In this document: piece after piece, positions 1-11,771 of the stretch | Layout: each line of letters begins with the position of its first letter | Numbering within the stretch: the stretch's first letter is position 1 | Assembly (NCBI GenBank): GCA_002286715.1 | Contig: NSJX01000053.1 | Location: 112,258 to 176,257, forward strand | DNA: 64,000 nucleotides | Origin: Dentipellis sp. KUC8613 | Lineage: Eukaryota; Basidiomycota; Agaricomycetes; Russulales; Hericiaceae | Direction: 5' to 3' | Made by a program: the position numbers and the translations under genes | The notes under the pieces: generated by a model | Database searches by the model: none | What the model was told of the DNA's origin: nothing | What the model saw: only the letters and a program-made list of their open reading frames with translations

Positions 1-1636
1 ATTTTACATTACGACAGGGAATGGAAACGGTGTTTGACTGTCACTTTTTCAGTTCTTCCCTTCCGACAAAGCAGAAAATGACAAGCTCAAGGCAGTCGTC
101 ACCAGCCGCGTGCCTACCAGATATGAGACCTCGTACAAAGTCGCGAGCATGCTCGGCCTTTCGAACCGTGCTCTTGCTCGCATCACCTCGAGCTTAATGG
201 TCTTGACTTCAGACAATCAGAAGATTAACCTTGGTCTCAGTCTGAAGTTCGAAGGAAAAGGCATGAAGGTCCTGGACTATTCTCGGAAGGAGGGTAGATA
301 TTGGGAATTCAGTGACAAGGCCATCGACTTGTTGGAGGAATATCGGGTATGGTTCTCGGCCGCATACGGTGGTTCTGACGCTCACACGCTATCCTGCAGG
401 ACAAGTACCCGGAGGTCTTCAGGTCGCTCGACTCGGACGGTGATGGTGAGTGGCAGCTGTCCTTGTTCGTTGATGTTCTTACTCATGTACGCTCCAGGCA
501 TGGCCAAGGCGTCAGACGTCTTCTCTGCTGACGGCGCGGACGCAAGAGCGAAGGAGGTCCGTAGCTGGCTGGCTACTAAGGGTGTGCGGGACTTCGAACC
601 TGTATCGCTGTTCTGTGATCAGCTCAAGAAGGTGCATAGTGGTCTTTCTTATTCGATGTCGCTCAACTAAACTTGCATGCTCCAGTCAACGGTGGCGGAG
701 ATCGAGCAACTTGCGGAGTCCTTCAACAATAGTCGCTCACCTACTGCGATCAAGCGTGCCATCGTACGGAACATCCCTCGTCGCGCCGTGCTGAAACCAG
801 CGCACGCCGTCTACCGTTTGCAAAACCAGAGATTTGCCGTTGGCGACCGTGTCATCATGGTGCAAGACTCTGGAGGTGTGCCGCTCGCGGCGAAAGGTGT
901 CGTCATTGGTCTCAACACCAAGAACATGGATGTGGTTTGGGACGTCGCCTTCATGTCGGGCACAACCCTCGGCGACCGATGCTCGCAATATCGCGGATCC
1001 ACGGTGGAGTTTAATACGTGTTTGAACTTGACTCAACCTCAGTTCATCACGTCTGTCAATCCAAAAGCGCCACCCCAGGCTCCTCTCCCGCCGTTCAACC
1101 CTCGCACTGGACCTTACCCTGCAATTCGCCCTGCTCCGGGCCAACAGGCCGCGTCTGGCTTCCGACCCGCGCCGCAGCCTGCCAAGTACGTGTGACTGTG
1201 TAACAGAGAGCGGCGACATGTGCTTACCTTTTTCGATAGTAACCAAGGACCTGTCCATATCATGACGAATCCCAACCGCGGCCGCGGCGGGTTCGTCAAC
1301 GGACGAGGTGGCCCACCAGCAAAACACATCAATGGCAATGGCAACGCGGCCGCAAGGTCGTCGAATGACGATAGCGCAGGGCACCAGGACGAGGTCACTA
1401 CCAACGGCAATGGGCCGGCTAAGCACGTTTCGCCCCCAGGGCGAGGTGGGTTTGGCCCTCCTAGGGGTGGTTATCAAAATCATGGACCGCCTATGCCCCC
1501 ACGAGGCGGCTTCATTGGCGGCTTCCGCGGAGGGCGTGGTGGGTTTGTGCCGGGTATCGATAGAGGCCGTGGTGGTCCTGGTAGGGGAATGCGGGGACGA
1601 GGAAGGGGTGGTTTCGCACCACCATTGCCGTCATAA
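1..1636 (+). CDS. XRN1: 5'-3' exoribonuclease XRN1, C-terminal part (cut by window start)
   Basis: Cytoplasmic 5'-3' exoribonuclease of mRNA decay; only the last ~456 residues are present. Exons: 53-346, 400-445, 498-631, 686-1185, 1240-1636; the window opens inside an intron ending at 52. The first exon matches the late XRN1 domains (reads SRVPTRYETSYKVASMLGLS). The long exon carries the SH3-like segment (QNQRFAVGDRVIMVQDSGGV, then RGSTVEFNTCLNLTQPQF), which separates XRN1 from the nuclear paralogue RAT1. The tail after about 1263 is a low-complexity RGG/FRGG region ending at the stop at 1634-1636. The catalytic N-terminus lies upstream of the window. Splice frames are continuous. Identity is confident from family motifs; the role of the RGG tail in RNA binding is inferred. 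Confidence 0.9.
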
Positions 1637-1936
1637 TCGGCTCAGTGACTGTTGTTGCGGAAGTTTTGTGTGGCTACCACTCGTTGTATTTCTCTAGATT
1701 ATCTGAAGTCTAATGCTCTGTATTGTCTTCGCTATCGCTAGACTAGGATAAATCTATATCTCCCCACTTGTGTTCTTGTGCTCTTCAGACGCGTGTTGAG
1801 CGCGTCGCGTCGCGTCAATATACTCGAGTCATGTCCAAATCGGGCAACACCATGTCTGCCGACTCTAAATTTTGGAAAACAGTTATCTCTGCACCTTCAC
1901 CGGCGCTGCACCCTTCTACCCCTGGTCTGATTTACG
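1637..1936. other. intergenic, XRN1 to GUA1
   Basis: 300 bp holding the 3' UTR of XRN1 and the promoter/5' UTR of the next gene. The short tract gcgcgtcgcgtcgcgtca near 1800 is repetitive but has no recognised function. Confidence 0.6.
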
Positions 1937-4117
1937 ATGGCTGAAATACACGACCAGTTTGAGACCATCCTCATCCTTGACTTTGGATCCCAGGTTAGAT
2001 ATCCCGATCTATCGTCTTGTCAGGCGTATAGCTCTGAACACTGAACACCATTTCAGTACAGCCATCTGATCACCCGGAGATGTCGTGAACTCAATGTCTA
2101 TGCTGAGTTGATGCCATGCACGCAAAAACTCAAGGATTTGAAGTGGAAGCCGAAAGGTAAGGACGTCGACCGTGTCCTCCCCTATTATCTTACGAGCCGT
2201 CCGACCTCTGTTAGGCATCATCCTGTCTGGATCTCCTTACTCTGTGTACGACCCTGATTCACCACATGTCGACCCGGGGGTGTTTGAGCTTGGAGTCCCA
2301 ATCTTGGGCATCTGCTATGGTCTGCAGGTACGCCTCGCAGATTATGTCTGTCGATATGTTCACTGAACGGCATCTCTTCCTTTCATCAGGAGATAGCATG
2401 GAACCTGAAGGGTAAAGTCGCGAAGTGCGATCATCGTGAATACGGCTTCGCTCAGGTTCACGTCGACAAGAGCGATGGCGGGTCGGTGTCTGCGCTGTTC
2501 AAGGATTTGGGCGATGAGCTGCAGGTCTGTCTCGTCTGTGTGCCTTCTCTTTTCTGCGGCTCACGCGGTCCGAGATCTGTAGGTGTGGATGTCGCACGGA
2601 GACCAGCTGTCCGAACTCCCGCCCGACTTCCATGTCGTCGGGCACACCAAGACTGCACCATTTGCTGCGATCGCGCACAACTCGAAGCCTATCTACGGCA
2701 TCCAATTCCACCCTGAAGTAACTCACTCCCCTCGCGGACGGGAGGTTATTGGACGGTTTGTTCTCGACATCTGCGGGTGCAAGCCAAACTGGACTATGGT
2801 TCGTACTGTAACGCACGACGACTTTCCTCTTCTGATTGACGTTTTTCGGTCCCTAGGAAGAGTTCATTGGAAAGGAGATTGCGCGCATCCGGGACATCTG
2901 CGGACCTAAAGGCCGTGTCATTGGTGCTGTGAGCGGCGGTGTGGATAGTACGGTTGCCGCGAAGCTCATGCATGAAGCTATCGGCGATAGGTCAGTCTCT
3001 CTGTATCGACGCTTTCACGTGTTCTCATTCGTTTCTAGGTTCCATGCCATCATGGTCGACAATGGCGTGCTTCGCAAGGATGAAGCCCGTCAAGTCAACG
3101 ATATGCTGAACAAAGACCTCGGCGTCAACCTCACCGTTGTCGACGCATCCGACCTCTTCCTCTCGCGACTTGAAGGTGTCGAAGATCCTGAGCAAAAGCG
3201 CAAGATCATCGGCAATACGTTCATCAACGTCTTCGAGGCGGAGGCTGCGAAGATCGAGGCTGAGGCCGAGGAGGAAGAGAAGAAGGGTGCGGAGAAGAAG
3301 GGCAAGATCGAGTGGCTGCTTCAGGGAACGCTCTACCCCGATGTCATTGAAAGCATCAGCTTCAAGGGTCCCAGTGCGACGATCAAGACGCATCATAATG
3401 TCGGCGGTCTGCTGAAGGACATGAAGCTCAAGCTGATCGAGCCTCTCCGCGAGCTTTTTAAGGGTCAGTCAAATCCATCCCGATATCTTAGGTCGTGTGT
3501 GACGAAATGAACCCCTTTCAGACGAAGTCAGGGCTCTCGGGCGTTTGCTCTCCATCCCGGCACCACTTGTTCAGCGCCATCCCTTCCCTGGACCCGGTCT
3601 CGCGATCCGTATTCTTGGGCCCGTGACCCGCGAGCAGGTCAAAATCCTACAGCACGCGGATAGCATCTACATTGAGGAGATCCGTGCTGCTGGCTTGTAC
3701 GATCAGATCAGCCAGGCCTTCGCTGTTCTGCTGCCTGTGAGGGCTGTGGGTGTCATGGGCGACAAGCGCACATACGAACAGGCAAGCATTGGCTCAATGT
3801 CATCTCGTATTCGTCTGCTGACAGTATATTCAGGTTATTGCTCTCCGTGCAGTGCAGTCGGAAGACTTTATGACGGCCGACTGGTGAGTATCGGCCCGTC
3901 TCGATTCCTTGACATTGTACTTATGATCTACGTCCAGGTTCGTCTTCCCTCCTGAGGTCCTCAGGCGTATATCCTCTCGCATCACGAATGAGGTAGCTGG
4001 CATCAACCGCGTCACATACGATATCTCGTCAAAACCTCCAGGCGTGAGTTTAGCTTGAAATATTCCTGTGCAAGCCAGCACTGACAGCGCTTTTATCAGA
4101 CTGTCGAATGGTTGTAG
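1937..4117 (+). CDS. GUA1: GMP synthase (glutamine-hydrolysing)
   Basis: Converts XMP to GMP with glutamine and ATP in cytosolic purine synthesis. Exons: 1937-1993, 2057-2156, 2215-2327, 2390-2524, 2583-2798, 2857-2990, 3039-3463, 3522-3781, 3834-3883, 3938-4043, 4100-4117; 537 aa, close to the usual ~525. The N-terminal class-I glutamine amidotransferase domain has the nucleophile motif GICYGLQ and the His/Glu motif GIQFHPEV. The ATP-pyrophosphatase P-loop is [11 protein letters not shown]. The dimerisation domain ends TVEWL. The start is the first ATG giving the conserved beginning [19 protein letters not shown]. The intron at 3782-3833 begins GC rather than GT; this is required to join TYEQ to VIALRAVQ, a conserved stretch. 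Confidence 0.96.
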
Positions 4118-4639
4118 ATGGTCGTCATTTTAAAAAAATTGGATCGTGGTATCTCGCCGCTTGTCGGTCCACGGTATCATTCCGTACATATCACGCACTA
4201 GAGCAGCTCGCATTTCTCTCTTTCTTTGTTGTACGGGGTGTAGAGTCAATATGGCAGTATTCAAACTTGTTGTATAATAAATTCACGGCGCGGTCCGGAG
4301 CGGCGTGCGGTCAGGCGAAAGAGCCCGCTCTTCCATCCCGACCCCAACCTCGACTAGCTTGACTAGTGATTCTCTGCAACACATCTCACTAGTCACTGCC
4401 TTCATACAACGGCGTGCGCCTGCATGAGACTGGCTATACAATATTATCGATGACGCGTGTCCGACGCGCTCTATCAGAACGCCGTTCGCGTGTTTGCGGT
4501 ACGTCAAAAGTGGCTCTTGTCCGAACCGCTGAAGTGCTTTGTCCTCTTCCTCTTGCATTCAACTCGCATAATCCTCGATTGCACATACCCACCCCCCGGC
4601 AGCAACAGCACGAAGCCAGATTGTCGTTATACGGCAGAT
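4118..4639. other. intergenic, GUA1 3' UTR and next promoter
   Basis: About 520 bp. An AATAAA-like polyadenylation signal lies near 4275 in an AT-rich patch. The rest is the probable promoter and leader of the next gene. No other coding signal was seen. Confidence 0.55.
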
Positions 4640-6181
4640 ATGAGCATCCCTATCCGCGGACGCACCCTCGGCGACGACGAGGCGGATTGGGAGGATGTCG
4701 ACAACGCTCACGAGAGCGCCAGCGACATCTTCGAATTCGAGAAACAACCTCCCTCTGCATCTCCATCCGTAGAATCTTTCCAATCCACCAACGCCTCGCG
4801 AAAGCGTCGCGTCGCGAAACAAAGAACCACCACCACCGTCATCACGGCGCGCAAGCCACAGTCCAACGTTCGCCGCATCGCTGTGGCACAAAGGCCCTAC
4901 GTGATCCCTGAAACATCTCAGGCCAATGAGGTCAATGAGCCGCCCCGCAGGCCACCGGTGGGCCCAAGCAATGAAGAGATCCAGGAGGCATTGTTCAACG
5001 GCGTATTTCACACGACGCGCTACGTGCTCGACGTCTTCCGCATCGCCGTGCGCTTCCTCAAAATGCCCATCGCGATGTTCCTCTTCTTCTGGCTGCTCGC
5101 GCTCATCCTCTCGCGTATGTCCGCCGCCATCCGCAACACCCTCTCCCCGCTTTGCATCGTGCCGGGCATCTCGCGCCTCTGCGCGCTTCCTGCAGCGCCC
5201 GTGGCAGAGGGCCCGCAGTGGGCGGACTACCCCCAGCTGATGAACGTGCAGAGCCAGACGCTCGAGACGCTGCTCGAGGAGGCCGTGGACGGCCCGGGGC
5301 TCGCGCTGGAGATCAAGCAGGCGGAGATGGCGACGAGCGACCTGGCGACGCTCGTCCGCGTCAGCGAGCTCACGAGCCGGGACCGCCTCGCAGAGGCCCT
5401 CACGGACTTTGTGAGCGATTCGCGCAAGGTTGGCCGCGGGCTCCATCAGTTTAGCTCCAAGGTCGGCGGGGCGGTGGACAAGTGAGTGAATACCTTGAGC
5501 CTCGCTTGACTTGAGACTGAAGTTGGTCCTTTCAGCATCATGGCCGTCAACGATTACGCTCTGCATGCGATCGAAGCCGCCAACTCAAAGTCTTCCGCGC
5601 TCTCTTTGCGCAAGCTCTGGCCGTTCGCCCCCGACGAAGCCGCGACCGCGCAGATCGTGACGAAGACCTTCAGCGACGCGATGGACACGCTGTCTGTCAA
5701 CATGGAGCGGCTCATCCTCGAAGCAGAAGTGAGCCTGTCGAACCTCGAGAAGCTCGAGCAGCGGCTCTCGACGATCCACGAGCTCGTCGCGCGGGAAGAC
5801 AAGACGCTCTCGACCGCAAAGGAGGACCTGCTCGCGTCGTTATGGACCATCCTCGGCGGGAACAGGCGCGAGCTCAAACGCTTCGAACACCACCTGTCGC
5901 TGCTTGCCAATGTCGGAGGGTACCGCGAACGCGCACTGGCGCACGTCGTCGCGGCGCTGCAGACCTTGCAAGGCATGTCGAGCGACATGGAGGAGCTCCG
6001 CGCCCGCGTCGCGGCCCCGGAGCTGGTTGGGACGCATATACCCGTTGAGGTCCACATGCGCAGTATCCGGGCTGGGCTCGACAGGCTGCAGGATAGGCGC
6101 GTCCGGGCGCAGCAGCGGGAGGAGGATATCACGGATCGGGTTGTGCGGCGGAACGGGGAGCGTAACATCGGCGCTTCGTAG
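4640..6181 (+). CDS. single-pass membrane protein with coiled coils, function unknown
   Basis: Two exons, 4640-5481 and 5536-6181, give 495 aa. The reading frame is open further upstream to 4457, but the ATG at 4640 is preferred because the protein then begins MSIPIRGRTLGDDEADWEDV, an acidic disordered segment. Next is a basic stretch (ASRKRRVAKQRTTTT). One strong transmembrane helix lies near residues 148-168 (MPIAMFLFFWLLALILSRM). The C-terminal ~250 residues are rich in charged heptads and likely form a long helical/coiled-coil region. The layout resembles proteins of internal membranes such as the nuclear envelope, but I do not recognise the family and assign no function. The opposite-strand 335-aa frame (4559-5566) is a shadow. 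Confidence 0.8.
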
Positions 6182-8782
6182 GTTTTTGAGTCCCCGAAAT
6201 TCTTGTCATTCGGCTGGTAGCGGTGTGCATTGTATTTATTGTTTCGCAGCACGTTTGACATCTGTATTTAAAGGAGATTTTCTTGTACGGACATATTGTA
6301 TAGTACATGGGTGCGTAGTTTTATTGATCATCTCGGCGGATCGCCTCCGAACGAAGTGCGGGTAGCCTCTATCTGTCGTTCAGGCATCGACTCGTGGTAT
6401 GAGCCTCAATTTCGGAACCCTCACACTCGAGGCTGGCAGGGAGCTTATCGTGTGTACGATGTAAAAACTGGCCGTCTTCGACCGATTGAAGATTGTTTCC
6501 TGTTTCTGACTTGCCAGATGGACACTAGCAGTATAATACTTTATTTTTCTTTTCTGGGTTACTGGGAAAGCTTCTTCAAGTTTACTTGTAGCGAAGGCTT
6601 CAAACGAAGGCAACGTCTATGAAGACAACTTCATTTTATACAATTTCATGAAACGATTGCAATGAACAGATCCAAGGGAAACACGGAGAAGTGGCAAGCA
6701 GCGAAGCGAAGAAGCCACGCCCGCGACACAGAAGCCGCACCCTCCAGGCCTAAACCGCAACGGGCGCTTCGCCCCCACGCCAAATACGCAACAGACTTCC
6801 CAGTAGGAAGGGCGTCCGATCTCACCCACATATACGAGATCTGCACGGGCGGCCCGAGCGAGTGGAGTCGTCGCGATCTGGCACTCTACCGTCCTGCATT
6901 CTCGACAGGGACGGGTCATGTGAGGGCTGATCTGGCATTTGCGCGACATATGACCGCGGGAGGCGCGATGCGAAGCCGGTGGCCATCCGGGTCAGGTGTG
7001 GGGGCAGGGGCTGCCGGGTGCCCGATGCGCAGAAGATCTATCGTGCGTCGTCCGTGGTAGATTGCTGGTCTGCGCTCGATGGGCGGTGAGAAGATAGTAG
7101 CGCCTTTCGGCGCGCGCAGTGGAGGAAGGGGTTGAAGCATGCCGCGTGTCTGGGGTAAAACTCCGAGTGGGCAGGATATGTAGAGTTTCGTCCTGTTGAA
7201 GGAATTGCCTCGGATGGAACGAGCCTATGCGAAATCCCACGTCAGGTCCCGCATCGGGGCACAATGACGAGGTGCGTAAGTCCACGGGTTTCAAGGACAT
7301 TGTGACACGTTCGCTGTCAGATCTTTTGGGGATATCTGTCGTTCCTCGTAAAGAACGACTATGATCCTCACCCGAGTCACCGAGGCCCACCTCGGAGGTT
7401 GCCTGGCATGTGACACGAGTAACACGAGCTAAATATTTTCAACATATGCATTTGGGCGGTAGCCTTCCCTGAAACGCATCGATGCAAGAGCAGTCCAGTT
7501 TTATCATAGTGTAGGACACCCCAAGGAATAAATTCGGTGCGATTTCGACCAGCACTCGTAAATTGCCGCGTGATGAACCTGGATCGATGACGCTAGGCGG
7601 GCCAGGGCGCAGCTGGGCTCAGTCGTGATTCTTTCGACGAGGAGGCCAAGGTACACCAGGGGTGCCAAAGCGGATCAATCAGTCATTATCGGGGCGGCCT
7701 GACAGCGCAAATAGGCAAAAGGAGGAAGTGAGCATATAATTCTTGCGGCAAGAAAGACTCAGTAGACGCTTCACCTTGTTTGATGAGGACGTGTGGTGTC
7801 CTCTGAGACTGCATCAATGCCACCAACGAATGCATTCGCATGACCCTGTGTATTTGCAAAATCAGATATATATAATTGGCTCGTACCTCTTGCCGCGAGG
7901 CACGGAGGAACTATGTCTCGACCTGCATAGTCAGAGCATCTCTCAAGACGGAAAAACGAACGATACGACGTAATCTCACGCAATCTCTAAGCAGACAGAG
8001 AGCGCTGCGTCGCTCGCACAGCATCGAGCGGTGCCCATGTGAGCGGGTATCTGCGGACGAGCTCGGTGGCCGAAGGAACATGGTGGAGAGCCCTAAAATT
8101 ATGCCGGAAACGGTAAGCATCGGCATACTTATAGTGGAAGAGTCGGGAGATAAGTGGGGGCGTGAGTGCATGGAGTGATGAGTCGGGTAGGCATGAGAGC
8201 AGGAAGAGCATGTGGGGGAGACAGAGAGCAGCATGCAGAGGACGGAACCGGAACCAGCTGACCGGCTATCGCCTGCTCCAAGCGCCCCGATAGGCCGCTG
8301 CGCCGGCACGCCGGGCCCCTCGACCTCAGACCTCGAAGTGTGCTACACAATTAAACAATAACCAGTGCGAGACATGCTCCGTGATCTCTTTCTTCCCTCC
8401 CTCCCATCCTGCCGTACGCCCATACCGCATCCCTACGCTTTCTGTCATCCCCTCGTGCTATTTTCGTTTGGATAAGCAGTGTGGTTGGCCGTAGAGAGGT
8501 GTAGATTGCATATTTGGTAGACTGGTGGGTCCCTCGCTCGCGCAGTCTGAGTGTGGATGCATGCAATGTCCTGATCGCTGTGTCGATCCAGACGACGGTA
8601 TCCAGTGCTTGTCCGTTCCTAGCGCCCCCGTCGACACCGTCCGTCTTAACGCTCTCGCGCTCCCATCAATCCCCAATCTCCATAAAGCCCCATCGTAGCG
8701 TCCGGGCGCTGTAGTTATCGCTCTCACCTTCGCATTCGAACGTACCCTTTAGACCGTCACACAATCCTACCTCTGTGCAGCA
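6182..8782. other. 2.6-kb region without a recognisable gene
   Basis: Only scattered short frames (longest 132 aa on either strand) with no family motif, no convincing splice chain and no tRNA-like boxes. It holds the 3' UTR of the upstream gene and the promoter/leader of the PX/PB1 gene. It is one of the two longest apparently non-coding stretches here. Confidence 0.5.
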
Positions 8783-11280
8783 ATGTCGATGAACGATGGC
8801 ATGCCCGTATGCACTCGCGCTTTGTCGTCTTCCTGATGGGATCACTCATTCATTGTAGGTCCTTGTGCCGGGAAACCATGAACCTGGACCACCGATGCCA
8901 GACGTGAGTCCATCTACGTAGCCTGTTGAACGGAGTCTGACGAGCAGGTCAGTATTATAAACGCGCTGTCTATCGCGCAGCTCCTCCGGAGTTCGAGGTC
9001 GAAGTGCTTGCGCCGACCAAGATAGGTGAGAAATGTATCGCATGCTTCCATAACACACGTGAAACTCATGGACGCCCTTCGTACTGACCAGGTGGTGCTT
9101 TCTGCTATGGCATGCGCATTCTCCCCATACGTTCCTCGGCAGCCTCCATGAGGTCGAGGGCCAGCACAGCTCTGACTGACTACGTCATCTGGCGCCGATG
9201 GGAAGACTGCTTGTGGTTTCAAGACGTGCTCGAACAGGAATACTCGATAAAATCACGAGAAAAACGCCAGAGGCTCCATGCTGGTAAGGGTGTGAAGAAG
9301 AACGGAATCTACATCCATGACCGCGCAGCATCCTTCGAGTCTCTCCCCCCGGGTCCAGACCCAAAGTCTGTTGCTAAAGACGTCCATGATTTCTTGCCGA
9401 AGCTCTCCAAGAAAGGTACACTGTTTCGTCCGAGCCAAGGGACTATCGGCCAGCGACACCGAGAGTTCGCGAATCTCATACATTATCTGTTCAAAGAGGA
9501 GGTCCCTGCGCTCATCCGGGAGCTCCGGGAAGAGCGCGTCGTTCGAGACTTCTTTGGCCATTGGAGACGGGACCACGATATTGCGCGGAAGTCAAAAGGC
9601 AAGATATCCACCATCTCTACCAACACATTCTCGACGTATTTCTCGGCGTCCAATATCTCACTGTCTCTGCCCGACTACCCCGACGTTCCATCCTCACCCC
9701 GGCTTCCATCCAATCGTTCCTCGCTCTCGAGCACTACAACACCCCAAGCCGGTGACAGCAACGAATCCAACTCAAGTCTCTCACTCTCAGACGTCGACAT
9801 CGCTATGCACCAGCCACGCTCGCCGCCAGCGTCCGCACCAGCACGTGCTCCCGGTTTCCATTCCCGGGACGAGCATGCGCACCACGTCGCGAACAAGGCC
9901 TCTGGCTCGTCTCTAGGCGTCCCACGTTCTCCAGGCGCGCCTTCGACTTCCTCGACTTCCTCGCGCCCGTCCAAACCCCGCTCTCCGCGCGACAAGCCCT
10001 CGTTCGACATGGAAGAAGACTTCCCGCTGTTCCTCTCCTCCGCCACGCGCGAAGGCCTCCCGCCCACTGTACGCCCACCACCCACTCGCCCCAACCCGCC
10101 CGTCGGCGCAGGCGTCGGCGTCGGCGGGCTCGAATCTCTCCCCGAGGACCACGAACTCGGCGTCCCGCCCCCGCAGGACCGCCGCCTCGCCCCGCCCGCC
10201 GCGGGCCGCAGCCGCTCCAACTCCGCCGCAGAGCCGCCCTCGCGCGCCGCAAGCATGTACGTCGACACCCCGGACCTCGAGCGCGCGCGCACGGCAGCCG
10301 ACGCGCCGCGCCCGGCGTCGATCGCGCTGTCGACGATCTCGTTCCAGCTCGGCGCGCCGCCGTCGCGCATCTCCTGGCGCTCGTCGCGCTCGTCCGAGTC
10401 GTCGTACGGCGAGCTCGACCTCCCGTTCACGCCGACCTCCGCGGGCGCGGACGAGCTCTGGTTCCTCGCGCACGACCCCGCGCAGGGCCGCCCGGACTCG
10501 TTCGCGCTGGACGACCTCCTGCAGCCGCCCGTGCTGGCGAAGCCTGCGCGCCGCTCGATGTCGCCGCCGCCGCTCAGTCCGTCGTCGGGCACGGGCGTCG
10601 GCGCGGGTGCGGGTAATGGCGTGGGCGCCGAGGTGCGCCGGTCGTTGTCGGCGGGCTCGAGGCGGCCGCGGAGCCAGAGCCAGCCGATGCCTGCGGATCC
10701 TGAGGAGGGTCAGTTCTACGGTACGCATCCTACACTGTTCTCCTGCGTTTGCGTGCGTGCTTGCTTGCTGACAGCCAGCCCCGCGACAGCATCGCGCCCG
10801 GAGACTCCAGACCAGGCCGCCCCGCAGCCCCGCCGCCGCCAGCTGTCCATGACCGACTCGCTGCGCGCGTTCCACCTCCCCTCGTCGCCGCTCACGTCGC
10901 CGTCCGCGCCACAGGCCGACGGGGACGCCGGTGCGCCCGCGCTGGTTATCAAGGCGGCCTTCAACGACGCGATCGTCGTGTTCCGCGTCCCGCGCGGCGC
11001 GGCGCTCGCGGATGTGCGCGCGCGGCTGTACGACCGGCTCGTGCGGGAGGAGGGGCTCATGCTCGGGCGCGAGTTCAGGGTCGCGTTTGTCCCGCCGGCG
11101 GGTGGCACGGGGAGGCCGCGGGCGGGCTCGGTGGGCACGATGGTGACGGTGAGCTCGGTGGCGACGGTTGGCGCGGGGCGCGAGGTGAGGACAGAGGCGG
11201 AGTGGGAGGAGGCGGTGGGCAGTGTGGGGGTCGGCGCGAAGGTGGTGCTGAGGATCTTTGAGGGCGGGGAGAGCTCGTGA
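8783..11280 (+). CDS. PX-like and PB1 domain scaffold protein
   Basis: Five exons: 8783-8806, 8859-8903, 8953-9025, 9092-10720, 10775-11280; 758 aa. The N-terminal part (about residues 35-200) looks like a divergent PX phosphoinositide-binding domain: EFEVEVLAPTKIG, then YVIWRRWEDCLWFQDVL, which matches the RR-W/Y-x-D-F core. A long Ser/Pro-rich disordered middle follows. The C-terminus is PB1-like (ALVIKAAFNDAIVVFRVPRG to AKVVLRIFEGGESS). PX plus PB1 occurs in polarity and NADPH-oxidase scaffolds such as Bem1 and NoxR, but no SH3 or TPR domain is visible, so it is not called either. The last intron (54 nt) is in frame and stop-free, so an alternative isoform is possible. The opposite-strand frames here are shadows. 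Confidence 0.78.
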
Positions 11281-11771
11281 GGTAAGGCATAGCCATGTGT
11301 GAAATATGTGTGCGGAAGTTTTCTTTTGAAGCTGGATTTGGGGGATGGCTTTGTTGTTTTGATTGAGTCGTTCACCTTCTGCGCGTCGGTCCTGGTGTAT
11401 GGACCCGTAGCTGCAGTGCGTTGTCGTTCATTCGTGCTTTCGTTCTCGTATATACTTGCTATCTTTAATTCTCGGATTTTGTATTGATACATCTGTGCTA
11501 TGAGCCTAGATCTACTGTCTCCTGCATGAGAGCATAACGACTACTTCCTCCATCATGAATATACTAGGATCGTTTCTTTCCGCCCATTCATCCGACGGAC
11601 TTGTACTCGGACAGCGGCCAGCTTGGTTTCAATAACTGTTTAATTCTTTGTTTGAAGCCAACTATCTTATGTCTGCTTTTAGGATGCATCGACAGTGCGG
11701 GGGGCATTGATCATGATCATGCATTACCCGAAACTTCCACGAACACAGACACACCCCGCCGTCCAACTGAA
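11281..11771. other. intergenic between convergent 3' ends
   Basis: About 490 bp between the stop of the PX/PB1 gene (+) and the stop of the F-box gene (-). AT-rich and 3'-UTR-like. No gene seen. Confidence 0.5.

Noticed and set aside
737..1483. 248-aa minus-strand frame
   Set aside because: Opposite XRN1 exons; no motif.
4559..5566. 335-aa minus-strand frame
   Set aside because: It lies opposite the membrane/coiled-coil gene, has biased Arg/Ala/Glu content typical of a GC-rich shadow frame, and has no motif.
6662..7060. 132-aa plus-strand ORF in the 2.6-kb gap
   Set aside because: Basic, biased composition, no motif, no splice partners.
9675..10875. Minus-strand frames of 305 and 320 aa
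   Set aside because: Shadows of the Ser/Pro-rich middle of the PX/PB1 gene; low complexity, no motif.
8783..11280. Bem1 or NoxR assignment for the PX/PB1 protein
   Set aside because: PX-like and PB1-like ends fit, but SH3 (Bem1) and TPR (NoxR) domains are missing.
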